This document shows positions 49,126 through 60,567 of a stretch of 64,000 nt of DNA, in pieces. The DNA comes from Trichosphaerium sp. ATCC 40318 (lineage: Eukaryota; Discosea; Flabellinia; Trichosidae): positions 52,446 through 116,445 of the forward strand of contig JALMLS010000483.1 in assembly GCA_038496445.1 (NCBI GenBank), given 5' to 3'. Numbering within the stretch: the stretch's first letter is position 1; each line of letters starts with the position of its first letter. The translations under genes were made by a program, and so were the position numbers. Below the pieces are notes generated by a model. The model did not search any database. It saw nothing but the letters and a program-made list of their open reading frames with translations, and was not told where the DNA came from.

Positions 49126-50880
49126 ATGCAAAACCTCTCGTTTCCAACTTCGACTCAAGAAGCAATCGAATACTACCAAAATAACTGTGCAGATGTATTT
49201 CAAACTGCTAAAAACAATGAAACACAAGAACAACAGCATAAATTCGAATCTATACTCGCAACAACAATACACAGCGTTTTACACAGTGCCAAGATTAAAA
49301 TGTTCGAAGAATTAGATTTGGCGCTGTCGAACCATGTTAACGCTCTGAATAACGATAAGACTATTATTGTCACTTCGAAGAATGATTCAATGAGGCCTAT
49401 AATATCAGACAAAACAACTCAAGAAATAAAAAGGAAGCAAACAAAAAGGTTCGGGCTCTTTAATCTCGTTCTTTTTTCTGAACAAGAAATAAGTAGGATT
49501 TTTTTTTGATGCTTCTTTCAGACAGAAATTTGTTGGCTTGAAAACACTCACATATTTTAATCACATGTTTTATAACATTTTCGCAAGCCCCCTTTGTTCA
49601 CTTTCTAACATGTATAATGTTGTTGAAACTAACTGGTTTGGTACCCTCGGCAGGCTGACTGATTTGACAAACTCTCTTGTCTTCCTTCCAGTTGAAATAA
49701 TATCTATGATTTTGTGGAACACCAAAGGCCGATCAAGGTTTCATAGTGCACAGTGCTGTACACTACTTCGTGATATCATACACAACATTGTTGGATATGA
49801 TGCTATCCTTATTGGACAGTTAGACCTTTACAAACTTAAGAACTTCAAGGGTATAAGTGCAAACACATATATAAACTACAAAGACCATGGTAAACCTATC
49901 CTATCCCTACTCTCTGGATACAACAACCTCAATCTATCTAACACCAAAGTAACTGATACAGCTCTAGAATATCTAAAAGGTGTACACAGTATAAATTTAG
50001 CATACTGTGATTACATAACTCCACGTGGGATACAGCATCTTTCAGGTGTACATTCTATCAATCTTACAAAAGTATTTGTAGATACACCAGCCTTGAAAGC
50101 ACTTGCAGGAGTTCATAAGATTGATTTACGAGAGAACTACCATTTACCTGTTGCGGGTATTAGTGCACTTGCAGGTGTTCACACTATTATCCTAGATGGT
50201 ACCAATGCTGATGATGATCATATAGCAAAGTTAGGAGGAGTTCACAGCATCGACTTGAGCTATACAAAGGTAACTGATGAAGGACTTAAGTATCTTTCTG
50301 GAGTACACAGTATACGCCTTTGTAGTCTAGATATCAGCAAGAAGGATTAAAGGCCTTGAAAGGTGTTTGCAAGATAGATCTATCTTATTGTGACTCTATT
50401 ACAGACAGTTGTCTCAGAACACTTGCAGGTGTTAGTAAAATTAGTCTGGCTAATTGTCGTAATATCACTGACGAAGGAATAAAAGAACTAGCTGGTGTTC
50501 ATTCTATTGATCTAATGCATACAAGTGTTACTGATATTGGAATAATCGCTCTTGCTGGTGTACATACTATTGTACTTCAATCTACTTCTGTTACAGATAA
50601 AGGCATTAAAACACTCCGAGGAGTACATACCATTGACCTTACAAAAACTGAAGTAACTGATGAAGGTGTTAAAGCACTTGTTGGTGTTTCTCATATCAAT
50701 ATAGAGTGGACTGAAGTTACAGATGATGGGTTAAAAGCACTTGTTGGTATCAAAGGTGTAGTAGCTCATAGATCAAAAGTATCAGAAGATTGCAGGGAGA
50801 CTATGAAGAAGAATGGTGTGAGATTCACAACGTACTTGGAAAGTGAATACCTTGACATGTTTGACTACAATGTGTGTTAA
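49126..50880 (+). pseudogene. F-box/LRR gene interrupted by a frameshift
   Basis: Start MQNLSFPTSTQEAIEYYQNN at 49126. An intron near 49450-49521 (donor GTTCGG) joins the first exon to one encoding LVFLPVEIISMILWNTKG (F-box) and a long LRR array: NLNLSNTKVTDTALEYLKGV, AGVHKIDLRENYH, GGVHSIDLSYTKVTDEGLKY. At about 50342 the frame fails: SLDIS is followed by a codon lacking one base, and the LRRs continue in another frame (EGLKALKGVCKIDLSYCDSI) to TAA at 50880. The sequence on both sides is otherwise well kept. It is therefore a very recent pseudogene, a sequencing error, or, less likely, a site of unusual splicing. Confidence 0.8.
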
Positions 50881-51548
50881 ACTGTATAAATAGCCTACCA
50901 CCTAATAAACCGTTAATAGCATAAAAAAATGAGAATACTTCTAATGGTCATGTACTATGGAGCAATGTGCTGTAGGAGCAATAAAGTCCACATGGTATCA
51001 ATAATAACAGTTGTGCATTATTTTCTTTTTTTAATATAGGCAACTTTCTGGTCCTTCAATGTACACGTGATATTATTTGTCATCCATTGAGTGGCCTAGT
51101 AGAAGTACATACAATTACTTTTCGACATACTATTGCCATTTTCGAGAACATCATTTTTACGCTAAGTAAATAACAAGGGCTTGTTCTTCGACTTTAGGTT
51201 CTATCAAGTTTATTGTACTTCAACTAACAAACGTAGTTAAACAGGCTGCTAGAGACTAATCAAAACTCAAAAACAAGCAGCAACTGCAAAGATGAACGGA
51301 AGAGCACACAAGAGAAGAGAATGCTACTCGAAAACGGAGCTTGGTTTTCCGCGCACAGTGCTACAAGACCCAGCCAACTGTAGATTCGTAGAATGATATA
51401 TTATTAATAAACAAAGGTTACCCTTGCCTTTTTCACTCAAGACACTTTTTGGCTTTGCAAGCGCTTTATCGCAAGTACCCTAACCGTAACACGTGATATT
51501 TTATATGGTACACCTGCGAATTATCTAGAACTGTAGCCATAAACGAGG
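50881..51548. other. Intergenic region, no gene seen
   Basis: About 670 bp, with CACGTG near 51064 and 51490. No supported gene. Confidence 0.4.
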
Positions 51549-51890
51549 TCATTCTGTAGAGAGACCTAGGCGTTCGAGTTGAAATAACAAAGTTCTATTT
51601 ATCATACTTACCCGATTGGTGTCTTCCACCTGAATCAAATCTTGTTGTAGATACAACGTTATTTCGACATTAAGAGTAGGAAAATTTTTACAACTAAACA
51701 CTTCATCTCCTGCGATCCCATCTGGTTCATATTTTTTACAGTGCAAGTAAGAGTTCACTATAATACGCGAGGCATCAGAATATCCACTTCATGATGGTGG
51801 AGATGTTTTAAAATAGGGTGTTCCTCGTGTTCATCGTGTAGTTTCGTGACACTGGGATTCAACGGGCAGTACTCAAGTACGCAAGCATTG
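51549..51890 (-). CDS. Possible small gene, unresolved
   Basis: The frame NSYLHCKKYEPDGIAGDEVF and SCKNFPTLNVEITLYLQQDL continues to a stop at 51549. Upstream, in another frame, is HDEHEEHPILKHLHHHEV, rich in His and Glu. Both look like real protein, but I could not find a splice that joins them cleanly. It may be a small Cys/His protein. No family is recognised. Confidence 0.3.
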
Positions 51891-52051
51891 GATTAATCGC
51901 AATAGCCTACTTTACAACATTTTCTTGCCGTGTAGTCATGTGCCAGGAGCATTGGCAATTAAGTGAAATCGGGTATTCATCGGACAAACTATCTGGACTA
52001 CAAACAAAAAGTTGACGAGGTATTAATCTAAAAATAAGGATTACACTCACA

Positions 52052-52454
52052 ATGAACACCTTTTCTCCAACGACTATGTTATCACTGACCACTATTTTTG
52101 TTGTCTTGATGTTTGTATGTTCAGTAGCAGGACATGACGAAGAGGAAGAATCATGTGCTGGTAAATGGTGCTCAAAACTCTACAAAAGTACTGACGATGG
52201 CGCTGGAACTTTTTGTGCTGATAGATGGGGTTCATGCCCAGTTACCTCTTATACTGGTGTACGTATACTAGGCAGCAATTTTACAAGCTATGAATTGCAC
52301 TTATAATAGTGATTAGTACATTCGAATTGAAAACAAAAGAAATTGTGGTAGACGATGCAATCAGAGAACACCTAGCGCTGGAAGATGTAACCATTATGAT
52401 GGTGCTATGTGGTCAAAAGGTCTTGCTAAGGTTTCCCGTTATGAATGCAAATAA
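52052..52454 (+). CDS. Small secreted cysteine-rich peptide
   Basis: Two exons (52052-52258, 52365-52454; donor GTACGT) give 98 aa. Residues 1-27 are a signal peptide (TMLSLTTIFVVLMFVCSVAG). The mature part starts acidic (HDEEEESCAGKWCSKLYKS) and has six or so cysteines in C-x4-C ... C-x6-C ... C ... C spacing, ending RCNHYDGAMWSKGLAKVSRY and ECK. This is a typical small disulfide-rich secreted peptide. I do not recognise a family; signalling, defence or matrix roles are all possible. It sits among damaged F-box genes. Confidence 0.72.
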
Positions 52455-52852
52455 GCGATATGTATGTTACAGAAGAGGGACCCCAGTGATATTTGTTCTC
52501 AGACAACTATAATAAAGTATCTCTTTTCTATTCCAAACATCATAAAAAACACGTGGAGTTTTTTTCGATTCAAGTACTGTCGTCTATGCTTGTTTTTGTC
52601 GTTGTCATGTGTATACTGCGCTTAGCTAGAGAACTTTTGTTACATTGACAGTATTCGAATGCAGCAGTTTACTGATGCACTTAACTATTGTTGACTATCA
52701 CTTTGGTCTGATAACAAAATTCAAAATGAACAAATCGTTTTCTCAAAGGTCTCAAGAATACATTCATTGAACGGTTTACAGATAACTGGAAATAGTCTAA
52801 TAGACTTAAATGTGCTCATATTATTCAACGTATACAGCAAGCATACCTTTTG

Positions 52853-53771
52853 ATGACTACATTAAATCCGTTAAAGCTTCCTGAGGCAATATACAGTATT
52901 ATAACCTCTTTTTGTCGTCTTTAACAGTTATTTTAGATTTTAGTGATTATATTCCATGGAATGGACAATAAAACAATACAAGCAGCTACCTGTGTTAGTG
53001 TGTATTGGAATATAGTCATATTTGAGTCGAATCTAAGCGTGCCAAAAATAGAAAACACTCATAATGTGAGAAAAACAAAGACTATTGAGCCGTTTGTATT
53101 TGTTCATGTAAAGAACTCCAACGTTGACAGATTACGCTTTCTATGTAATCAATATGGTACCTCTATTGTACGTACTACATAATGAAACTAAAGAGCCATA
53201 AAACCAGCAAGAGAAAATGACAATGACTGTCAAAGTTTAGGCTTTGTTCTTCATATTTTCTTACTAATATTTTTCACACTGCTACTAGCACAATACTCAG
53301 CTATGTGTTTGCAATTATTAAAGCATTGCTGTAGTTTTCTTGTGGCTGTATAGGCGATGCTTGTTGTAGAACGTACTCACACTGTTCTGTTAGATAAACT
53401 GGAAGAAGACAATAATAAAAGAAGAAAGTCATTCAAGATACTATTCCACACAAGAAGCAGAAGAAATTGAAGTATCACCTCTGATACATGAAGCAATAAA
53501 AGAAAAAAATATAGAACTTATACGCTTTCTACTTGCACGTGATTTTTAACTTGGTTTTTCTATGTTCTTTGTAGACGACCTATTGTCTAACAGGGTACTG
53601 TAGGAATCAGGAGTTAATTGTTGTGCGAAAAGAAAATGCTATGTAGAAGTCTGGGGTGATGTAATTATAGATCTGAATGACGACGCCCTTGAGTGGGCTA
53701 AGAAAAGTAAATTTCAACAAGGTATTACTTTGTTGGAAGAACACAATGCAAAGCAGAAACCAAAGTTGTAA
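52853..53771 (+). pseudogene. F-box/ankyrin gene, probably decaying
   Basis: The first exon (ATG at 52853) gives MTTLNPLKLPEAIYSIITSF, then MDNKTIQAATCVSVYWNIVI, an F-box. Ankyrin-like helices follow in separate frames: HVKNSNVDRLRFLCNQYG, SPLIHEAIKEKNIELIRFLL, and a last piece NDDALEWAKKSKFQQGITLL ending KPKL and TAA at 53769-53771. Some junctions can be made with short introns (for example donor GTGATT, acceptor TTGTAG near 53575), but others fail. The overall design is like F-box/ankyrin adaptors. Either my splicing is incomplete or the gene is degraded. Confidence 0.5.
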
Positions 53772-54258
53772 CCTCTAATCCTGGAAGTTAATAAACACAA
53801 AGGAATCATGAAAGAGCACAGAATTATTTGCACATCTCTATAATAAGGTTGAGAACTGCTCCTTTGTTATTAAACCCTTAAACATGGACGTGCCTCAAGA
53901 AATGGAATTTACTATTGTCAAGTCCTCCACGATAGACGAGAGCTTGTGCTACTTTGCAAGCTCTATACCACTAGCACATGCTTATGGAGTACTTTCCGTG
54001 TGCTTAAGAACAGACAGTCATGTGCGTGCTACAAATCGGAGTGGCTGTAATAAAAAAGTCACGTGGCATGAGCTTGTCAGGATGTCCCACAAGACTCATG
54101 GGAACGTCTGACATACAAATAGACAATAGCGGAGTTGGAAATCGCTCTATTGGCTGTAAAAGTTTACGAAGGTCACGACTAAAATAGAATAACAAACGGA
54201 TACTAGCCATAAATATCACAAAAGACTAACACTGCTAAATTGATTTAAAGAGTAGTAT
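53772..54258. other. Intergenic region with a doubtful ORF
   Basis: A plus-strand frame at 53884-54111 starts MDVPQEMEFTIVKSSTIDES, but no family or splice context supports it. Nothing else seen. Confidence 0.3.
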
Positions 54259-54513
54259 ATGCAAATAACAGTTACCACTATTTGGAAAAACAATCACGAT
54301 TGAACTGGAGCATACTGATACCATAGAAAACGTTCACCAAGAAGGTCAAACCTGCCCATTGTTACATTCAAATTGATTCAATTGAGTAACGGCATTTGTA
54401 GGTTTTCCTGTAGATAAACAGAGACTCATTTACGCCTGGAGGATTATAGAACTTTAGCACACTACAAAGTACAAGATGGTTCAATGCTACACCTTGTATT
54501 AAGACTTAAATGA
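54259..54513 (+). pseudogene. Decayed ubiquitin-like gene
   Basis: The pieces line up with ubiquitin but lie in different frames. MQITVTT is followed, two bases short, by GKTITIELEHTDTIENVH (ubiquitin has GKTITLEVEPSDTIENVK). An intron-like stretch follows, then DKQRLIYA. After another frame change comes LEDYRTLAHYKVQDGSMLHL and VLRLK before TGA. The C-terminal di-glycine needed for conjugation is absent. With at least two frame breaks and no GG end, it cannot be a working ubiquitin. Confidence 0.75.
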
Positions 54514-54711
54514 TAATAATGTTGTTGATCTATACAAACAATGATTTTCGTAGCAATAGCTATTCTTGATGTAGATTCTGATACACGGTTCAATGCATCC
54601 ATTTGTAAACCATCACAATGCCAAAGCTTAATTGTATTTAATTGCTAAAATTTGTATGTAATGTGTCTATTACCATTCAAAGTGTACACAAATTACATGG
54701 TCTTTGTTACA

Positions 54712-55206
54712 TCATTTAATCCGTTGTTGCAAGGACTCCCATGAATGGACTTTTTTACAATTTGTGCAATTTAGAGAAATGTTTTGGATACTAGCATGTG
54801 ATAGTTGTTTTATATGTGCATTAGTAAGTACATCACAAGATCCAATGTTAATACTCCTTATTTTAAAGTTTGTAAAGTCAACACTCTTTGAAATCTTGTA
54901 TTGTACTTTAAGGCGGTAAGCTCCTTGTAAGTACTCCAAGTGCTTTTGTTTAAGTTTGAATCTTATGATTACGTTGCTTTTTGTTATAAGAGAAGGTGCT
55001 TCTTTGAATAGTTTTTTGAGCTTTACTGTGTTGTAAAGACAAATGTCTTTTCTCTTTTCTTCATAATTCAAGTGATTTATTGCGATATTGGATAGTTGTT
55101 TAGATGTACGTACAACAGAATGCATAGATAATACGGAAACAAACTGTAGAATAATAACAGTTACTTCAGTAGGTATCTTGTCAAAGAATGCGCTGGTTTT
55201 GTTCAT
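54712..55206 (-). CDS. Short F-box/LRR-like protein, possibly truncated
   Basis: A single frame of 164 aa from the ATG at 55206. It begins MNKTSAFFDKIPTEVTVIIL with an F-box (IPTEVTVIILQFVSV, VVRTSKQLSNIAINHL). Then come degenerate LRRs: LKQKHLEYLQGAYRLKVQ, IRSINIGSCDVLTNAHIKQL, and it ends WESLQQRIK at 54712. Further LRR-like text (IKLWHCDGLQMDALNRV) lies downstream on the same strand near 54640-54570, in a different frame, so the gene has probably lost its 3' part. It is much shorter than the intact member at 16877-18277. Confidence 0.6.
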   Translation of the reverse strand: MNKTSAFFDKIPTEVTVIILQFVSVLSMHSVVRTSKQLSNIAINHLNYEEKRKDICLYNTVKLKKLFKEAPSLITKSNVIIRFKLKQKHLEYLQGAYRLKVQYKISKSVDFTNFKIRSINIGSCDVLTNAHIKQLSHASIQNISLNCTNCKKVHSWESLQQRIK

Positions 55207-55558
55207 ATTTGTCTTCGAGAGTATTTTAAAGTGTACAATGATTAGAATGAAGAAAGTGTAGCAGGATTGGGCTAGAGAAGAAACTTTTTGATCTATAAAT
55301 ACGCGTAGCATTCTGCAATGAATGAAGTTGACTTTTTTACGGAGAAACTTCTTCAAGAAAATCTTGCACAGCGATATACTGTCTTATCTCTCATGCACGC
55401 ACTGCAGTACTGCCACTATTAATTCCTTTCTTTTCACCATAGGCTGTTGTGTGTTTCCAGGATATGTACTAATAATAAGGTTTCTCACTTTCGAAGTGAA
55501 AGGATGACTTGCTTACATAATAGTCTTTTGAATTTTGCTTTATTTTCTAAAAGGTGTT
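55207..55558. other. Intergenic region, no gene seen
   Basis: About 350 bp between two minus-strand genes. No supported feature. Confidence 0.4.
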
Positions 55559-58500
55559 TTATACAATAGTACGAACAGACAGGTACTCATCATCCGTGTC
55601 TGAATTAGTACTTTCTATACTGGTAGATTGACGAATAATTGACATGACATGTTTGGATTTTGGACGATCGCTAAAAGAAGAATCAAATGTTAGTAAAAAA
55701 AAACATGGTATTTTGTTTCTTTTTGTTTGTTACCTTCCTCCAAAGTTATTATATCCCGCTGGAGCATTTGTCCAACAGTATAAAGGTGTTCCATTACTTT
55801 TAACGACATATACACCAGGTTGAAATACCTTCTTATCTTTAGAAGGGTTGGCACCACTTCTGTTTTTTTGCAAAGAGAAACCTCTACTTATTTCGTGACT
55901 ATCATCACCAATCAAAGGAAAATTCAAGTTCCATTTCTCTTGTGTCTTTATCATCTTATTTGTAGATTGAGAGCTGATACCAACAATAGATCCTCCAGAA
56001 AACGTGATCTAGAAACCATTTAAACATCGCTCTAATGAATGTTTCTCGAACGTACCTCATCAACATATTTTCTCCATGAACGAAGATATTTACTACAAAA
56101 GAAACACCATGACCCTCTGAAGAATATGAGAACTGTATATGAATTCTCGTTTATCTCTGAATCAAGCCACTCTTTTGGGGAAAGTGATCCAAGAGATAGC
56201 GTTTTGGCTTTACTGTAGTACTTTCCGCTAAGGGTAAGACGATTAGAGATCGTATCATAGGCTATGACTTTTGTTGACTTACTGTACAGTACTCTCGCCT
56301 GCTACCCTCACAATTTCTTCTTCCCATATCACGTCTTTTCCTTGTATGGAAGCTTGTTCGGCATGTGGTGTGGCTACTCCGCCTGAGTCTAAAGAAGAGT
56401 GCCTTTCAAGTTTGAATTCATATGTTGATTCGAAATTATGAAGTTGTTCTAAGTTTGAACTGCAAAACGATTTCAGTTGTGCTTTTATCTCTTTCTCAGA
56501 GATATTGACGTCAATAGCATCACTACAATTAAGGTTAATATTGCAAAGGTACGTTCTTGGACCTGTTGTGAAGAACAAAGTTGCCAAGTGTTTGATTTGC
56601 TTGAACAACTTCACTTTTCTTAACTTTCAACTTTCTTGGTTTTTTCAGCTGTACCGTTCCGTTTAACATTGTCTCAATAGCGCCTTTTACTCTTTCCTTA
56701 TTATTCTCTACATAGTATCCTATACCTTCTTCATCGAACTCAGCATAGTCAATTTCACCAGAAAGGACACGTAATGCCATACAAATTGTTGAAATACTCC
56801 GGCTTGTGTTGGTATGATTACCATCTAAGAAAATAATAAGAAAAAATAGTATCACTTAGACGGATACTACGTACGTTTGGATGTGCTAAGACTTGATCCT
56901 GTTAAAGCAAATGATTCATTAGGTCTTTGTATAAAGGTACAAATACCACGACCAACAAGAACGGCTGTTGCAGCTTGAATAAATACTCTATCGGAAGCAC
57001 CTCTTTTTAAAAACTTGGCTCTTCCTTTTGATACAATTTCTTGAAGACCTCTGACAATAATACTTGGTAACTCTTCTAAAATCTCCATAAAATCATAAAC
57101 TATATCATCGAGCCACTCTAAAAGAGACCCTTTATCTTTTGTAATGCGTTCTTGAACAAAAGTTAGAGTTATATTCACTGAAGTAATTCTTTTTTACCCA
57201 GCACTTTTCTAAACCGTGAAACATGTCCTCTAAGACGAAATCTTACAAGAGAACTGAAAATTAAAGAAGCCAATGATGTTTCAGTAAGAATAAAAGTCCA
57301 ATCTTGTTGAGGGTTTACTCTAAGAGAGAACAGATTAAAAAACTAGATTGAACAAAAAAAAAACGTAACAAACTTACAGGCAAAAGTTGATGAGAACATA
57401 GTTTGTCCTCTTTGCTCTCTTGTGTACAAGAACGTTGTATTCGTCGTCAAGAATATAACGTAGTAAGTTAAGAGTAACAGAAGATCCCCTGAATGAAGCA
57501 ACTGTTATAATGCTGTCTATAACTGATTGAGGTGCATCTGGAGTCAAAGCAAGAGTGAGCGCTTTGAGAAATAGCTTCGATGACATTAGATTCTTGAGAA
57601 TTTGGCTATCTTCTAAGTGAGATCCTCTCCAACGCCTCTTATTAGGTTTCCTAAAATTATGTTTGTTAGGTGATTCAACGGAACAATAAGAAAGTTATTG
57701 GCTCAAAAGAAAACGATCATCTTCATCGATAAAAATAACTTACCACACAAACAATTTCGATTCTGCTTCATTTCCATCCGTAACAAAGTAAACAAACTCT
57801 GATCGTATATGAATGCGACTCACACGATCTATAGTTGAGACCATTTGCAATGGTTTTACAGGCTCCTGATCAAAGAATTAACCAAAACTGGGAGCACGTG
57901 ACTCATTTATATTTCTACACAAAAACGCACCTTTATCAACAAATTGTATACTGCAAGTCCTTCTTGAGTTCCGATGAAAACGAAGTTATCGACCAAGTCT
58001 ATACTTGACACTCTTGTTTGTAAATTGTCAAGTATGCTTTGAGACTCTCGTAGCTCAGAACCTGTACCAATGGCAATTGTATAAGCTTTAGCATCACCTT
58101 TCACAGTGTTAGAACGCCTTAAAAAAAAGAGTAAAAAAAAAGAAGAAGGAGACCCATGCATGGGTACCTTCGTAAATATTTTACGATCCCCTGCAGAAAC
58201 CAGCTGTTAATTGTATGTTTACTAATGGATCTGGTTTATGGTGGTTCAAGGTAACCATTTTATTCTATCAAACTAGAAAGAAAAAAAAATTATGGTTTCT
58301 CGTAAAATTCACGTTTTTTCGCATCTGCAAAGAGTTTGTACCTAATCCAAATACGTGAATATTCCCACTAAAGTCTCCCGCTATCACCACGTTTTTTAAC
58401 AAATGTACGCTGGATAAAGGTATATTGGTAGGTCTGCAGAAAATTACTTCTTGTGTCTAGTTTAAATTAAAAAAAAAGCGACAACAACTTCCTTTCATAC

Positions 58501-59465
58501 ATTTCTGTTCCAACAATAAATGTCATCCCTCGTTACACCCACAACTATGTGATTATTTTGATGTAAGGATATCCAACCTTTAGAGGCATTGTCGGTTTTA
58601 CAGCTAAAATTGTGAGTAACTCAAGCCAATCCGAAGAAGTGACTCACAACTTGCAAACCCTTTTTTAGAAAAAACTTCCAAAATTGTTTTCGTATGTTTT
58701 AAATTACGTACCTGAACTGGAGGGTAAGTGATTCTATGCAATACACTTCTATGATATTCAATGCATTTTTATAAGTAACAAGTGCACTTCCATCAACAAC
58801 AGAAGACAATGCACGAATGATTTTTCCGTGACTAAAAATGTCTGACTTTGCCTTATTTTGAAGTATCGCTTTTCCTTCGAAATCAACCCTGGTGATACTC
58901 ATCGAACCTATGATACAGATACCCTATTGTAGTTTAATATCAAGAAGCACTAAACGATAAAATTCTTATTTGTTACGTACAGTGGTATCAGCAAAAACAC
59001 CTTGAAGGTACTCAGATTTTTGGAGACCAATCCGATAAGAAAAAGTAGAATCTTGATTTATATTATACATTTGAACTGTTCTAGCCACGTCATCATTGTC
59101 TAGTATTTTTTCATGCGTCGAAATGATATGACTCCCAACAGCACTAAGCATAATAGTCACGTGACTGTTCTTAACGTGGATTTTCTTCCCAAGCTGGGCA
59201 TGTGATACTATAATGTCCCTAGAGAGATATCAAAGAGAGTTGAAGCCAAAAACAGTAAGAATAAAATTTTAGTTCTAGTTTACCCAACTTTATCATACGA
59301 CGCTGCCATCCAGCCATCACTAGCGAATACAACTTTCGTTCGCTTGTATACTTTACTATTAATATAAGGCGGTAATACACTGTTTAACTCATAGCTAGAT
59401 ATTGATAAGGAGTACTTAACGGTATAAACCACGTTTACCTTGCGACATTTTTCGGTGTTGGCCAT
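55559..59465 (-). CDS. Fusion: beta-propeller-like N-terminus, RasGAP domain, C-terminal peroxiredoxin-like domain
   Basis: About 15 exons. The start MANTEKCRKVNVVYTVKYSL at 59465 opens a run of beta-rich repeats to about 57880 (SRSHVTIMLSAVGSHIIST-like, VVIAGDFSGNIHVFG, FIGTQEGLAVYNLL), probably a WD-type propeller. Next is a RasGAP-like helical domain: SIITVASFRGSSVTLNLLRY, WTFILTETSLASLIFSSLVR, ILEELPSIIVRGLQEIVSKG, ICTFIQRPNESFAL and SISTICMALRVLSGEIDYAE. A linker of about 110 aa without any Met or gap follows. The end is thioredoxin-fold: KEWLDSEINENSYTVLIFFR, GSWCFFCSKYLRSW (WCxxC peroxidatic site), IVGISSQS, NLNFPLIGDDSHEISRGF, PGVYVVKSNG, ending at TAA 55559. Phases fit through every junction from RasGAP to peroxiredoxin, so one gene is favoured. 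Confidence 0.72.
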
Positions 59466-60567
59466 TTTTTTTTCTGTTGTCTCTTACCACCCTAAACGTT
59501 GTTAATGAACAAGTTCAAGTATTATTTTCGAGCTACAGCGATAAAACGGGAGAAAAAAATCTTCCGCAAGTTTATCACAATAAACTGCATATTCAATCAA
59601 ATGAACAACGCTGAAGACAAACCGAAAAGCCGTTTGTAAGTCCAGAATTGCTTTCCTTTTCTTCGCTTACAATACCGTGCCTAGGTTTTCTAGGGCTTCG
59701 TGGAGATAGCATCCTATCGTTGCGTTTGTGGTACTAGAGTGGAGTTTTGGTCAATTGAAAGGATGTTGATTGAAATGAGAACTGTTTTCTTGAAGTTGTT
59801 ATTTTGCTTATTTCGGACACAATTCAACAGTTACTGCACACAGCCACGTGGTATAGTATCGTGCTAAATTTACAAATTCTTGCAAGCTTCCACGGAAGTT
59901 TGTTGCAGTGTACGCAGTCTACTAGCTCTACAAGCAAACTTATAATTTTGGGTGCTAATTAACAAGAGCGTTCTGCCGAGCAACTCCGTAAGTTTTGAAA
60001 ATAATAAGGGAGATAGAATAATTTATTGGTTTTTTTAAGCGTGATTAACATCACGTGATGACAATTAATAAATGTACAAAAAGGGGTATTCCTACTTTGT
60101 TAACAAGCGAATCCAAGGTTAATACACATCCTGAACCCCAGCTCCACACTTAAAACCGACGTCGGTTTTCGCTATTATTAGGCAGGTGCGACAAAAATAA
60201 AATGAAGTATTTATCTCAAAAGGAGTACTAATAGCAGCACCAGAGTGTCTTCCTTCTTTTTTTATTTTTACACTTTACTACCGCCAAGACCCCTTTTTCT
60301 AGTGACAGATAAAAAAACCCTGGCATCTCGAATCTCCAGCAACAGATTACTACAGCTTAAGGTCAAAGTAAGAAAAGTAATTCTTCTCGTCAACGGTTGT
60401 ATTTGCCTCAAAAGGCCTAAGACATTAATTGATTCACAGTCAATTTTCTTCCTTAACGCTCCTGTCTATTAACTGTCAAGTGTCAAAATAAAAGCATCTA
60501 ACCATATACAGGTACATTTTAGCAAGTTATATTACATGACAAGTTAATTAAACCTCTAAAATCTTAG
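59466..60567. other. Long divergent intergenic region
   Basis: About 1.1 kb between two divergent genes, so it holds both promoters. It contains CACGTG near 59845 and 60051 and a perfect 18-bp palindrome at 60152-60169. No supported gene. Confidence 0.5.
60152..60169. promoter_or_regulatory. Perfect 18-bp palindrome
   Basis: AAAACCGACGTCGGTTTT reads the same on both strands. It includes an ACGT core like those bound by bZIP dimers. It lies about 400 bp upstream of the TALE homeobox start. A dimeric transcription-factor site is inferred. Confidence 0.55.

Noticed and set aside
56279-56614. Separate gene starting with MKLFKQIKHLATLFF before the peroxiredoxin-like part
   Set aside because: Its first 30 codons are an out-of-frame reading of an exon end and intron; splicing with donor GTCCAA keeps the upstream frame instead.
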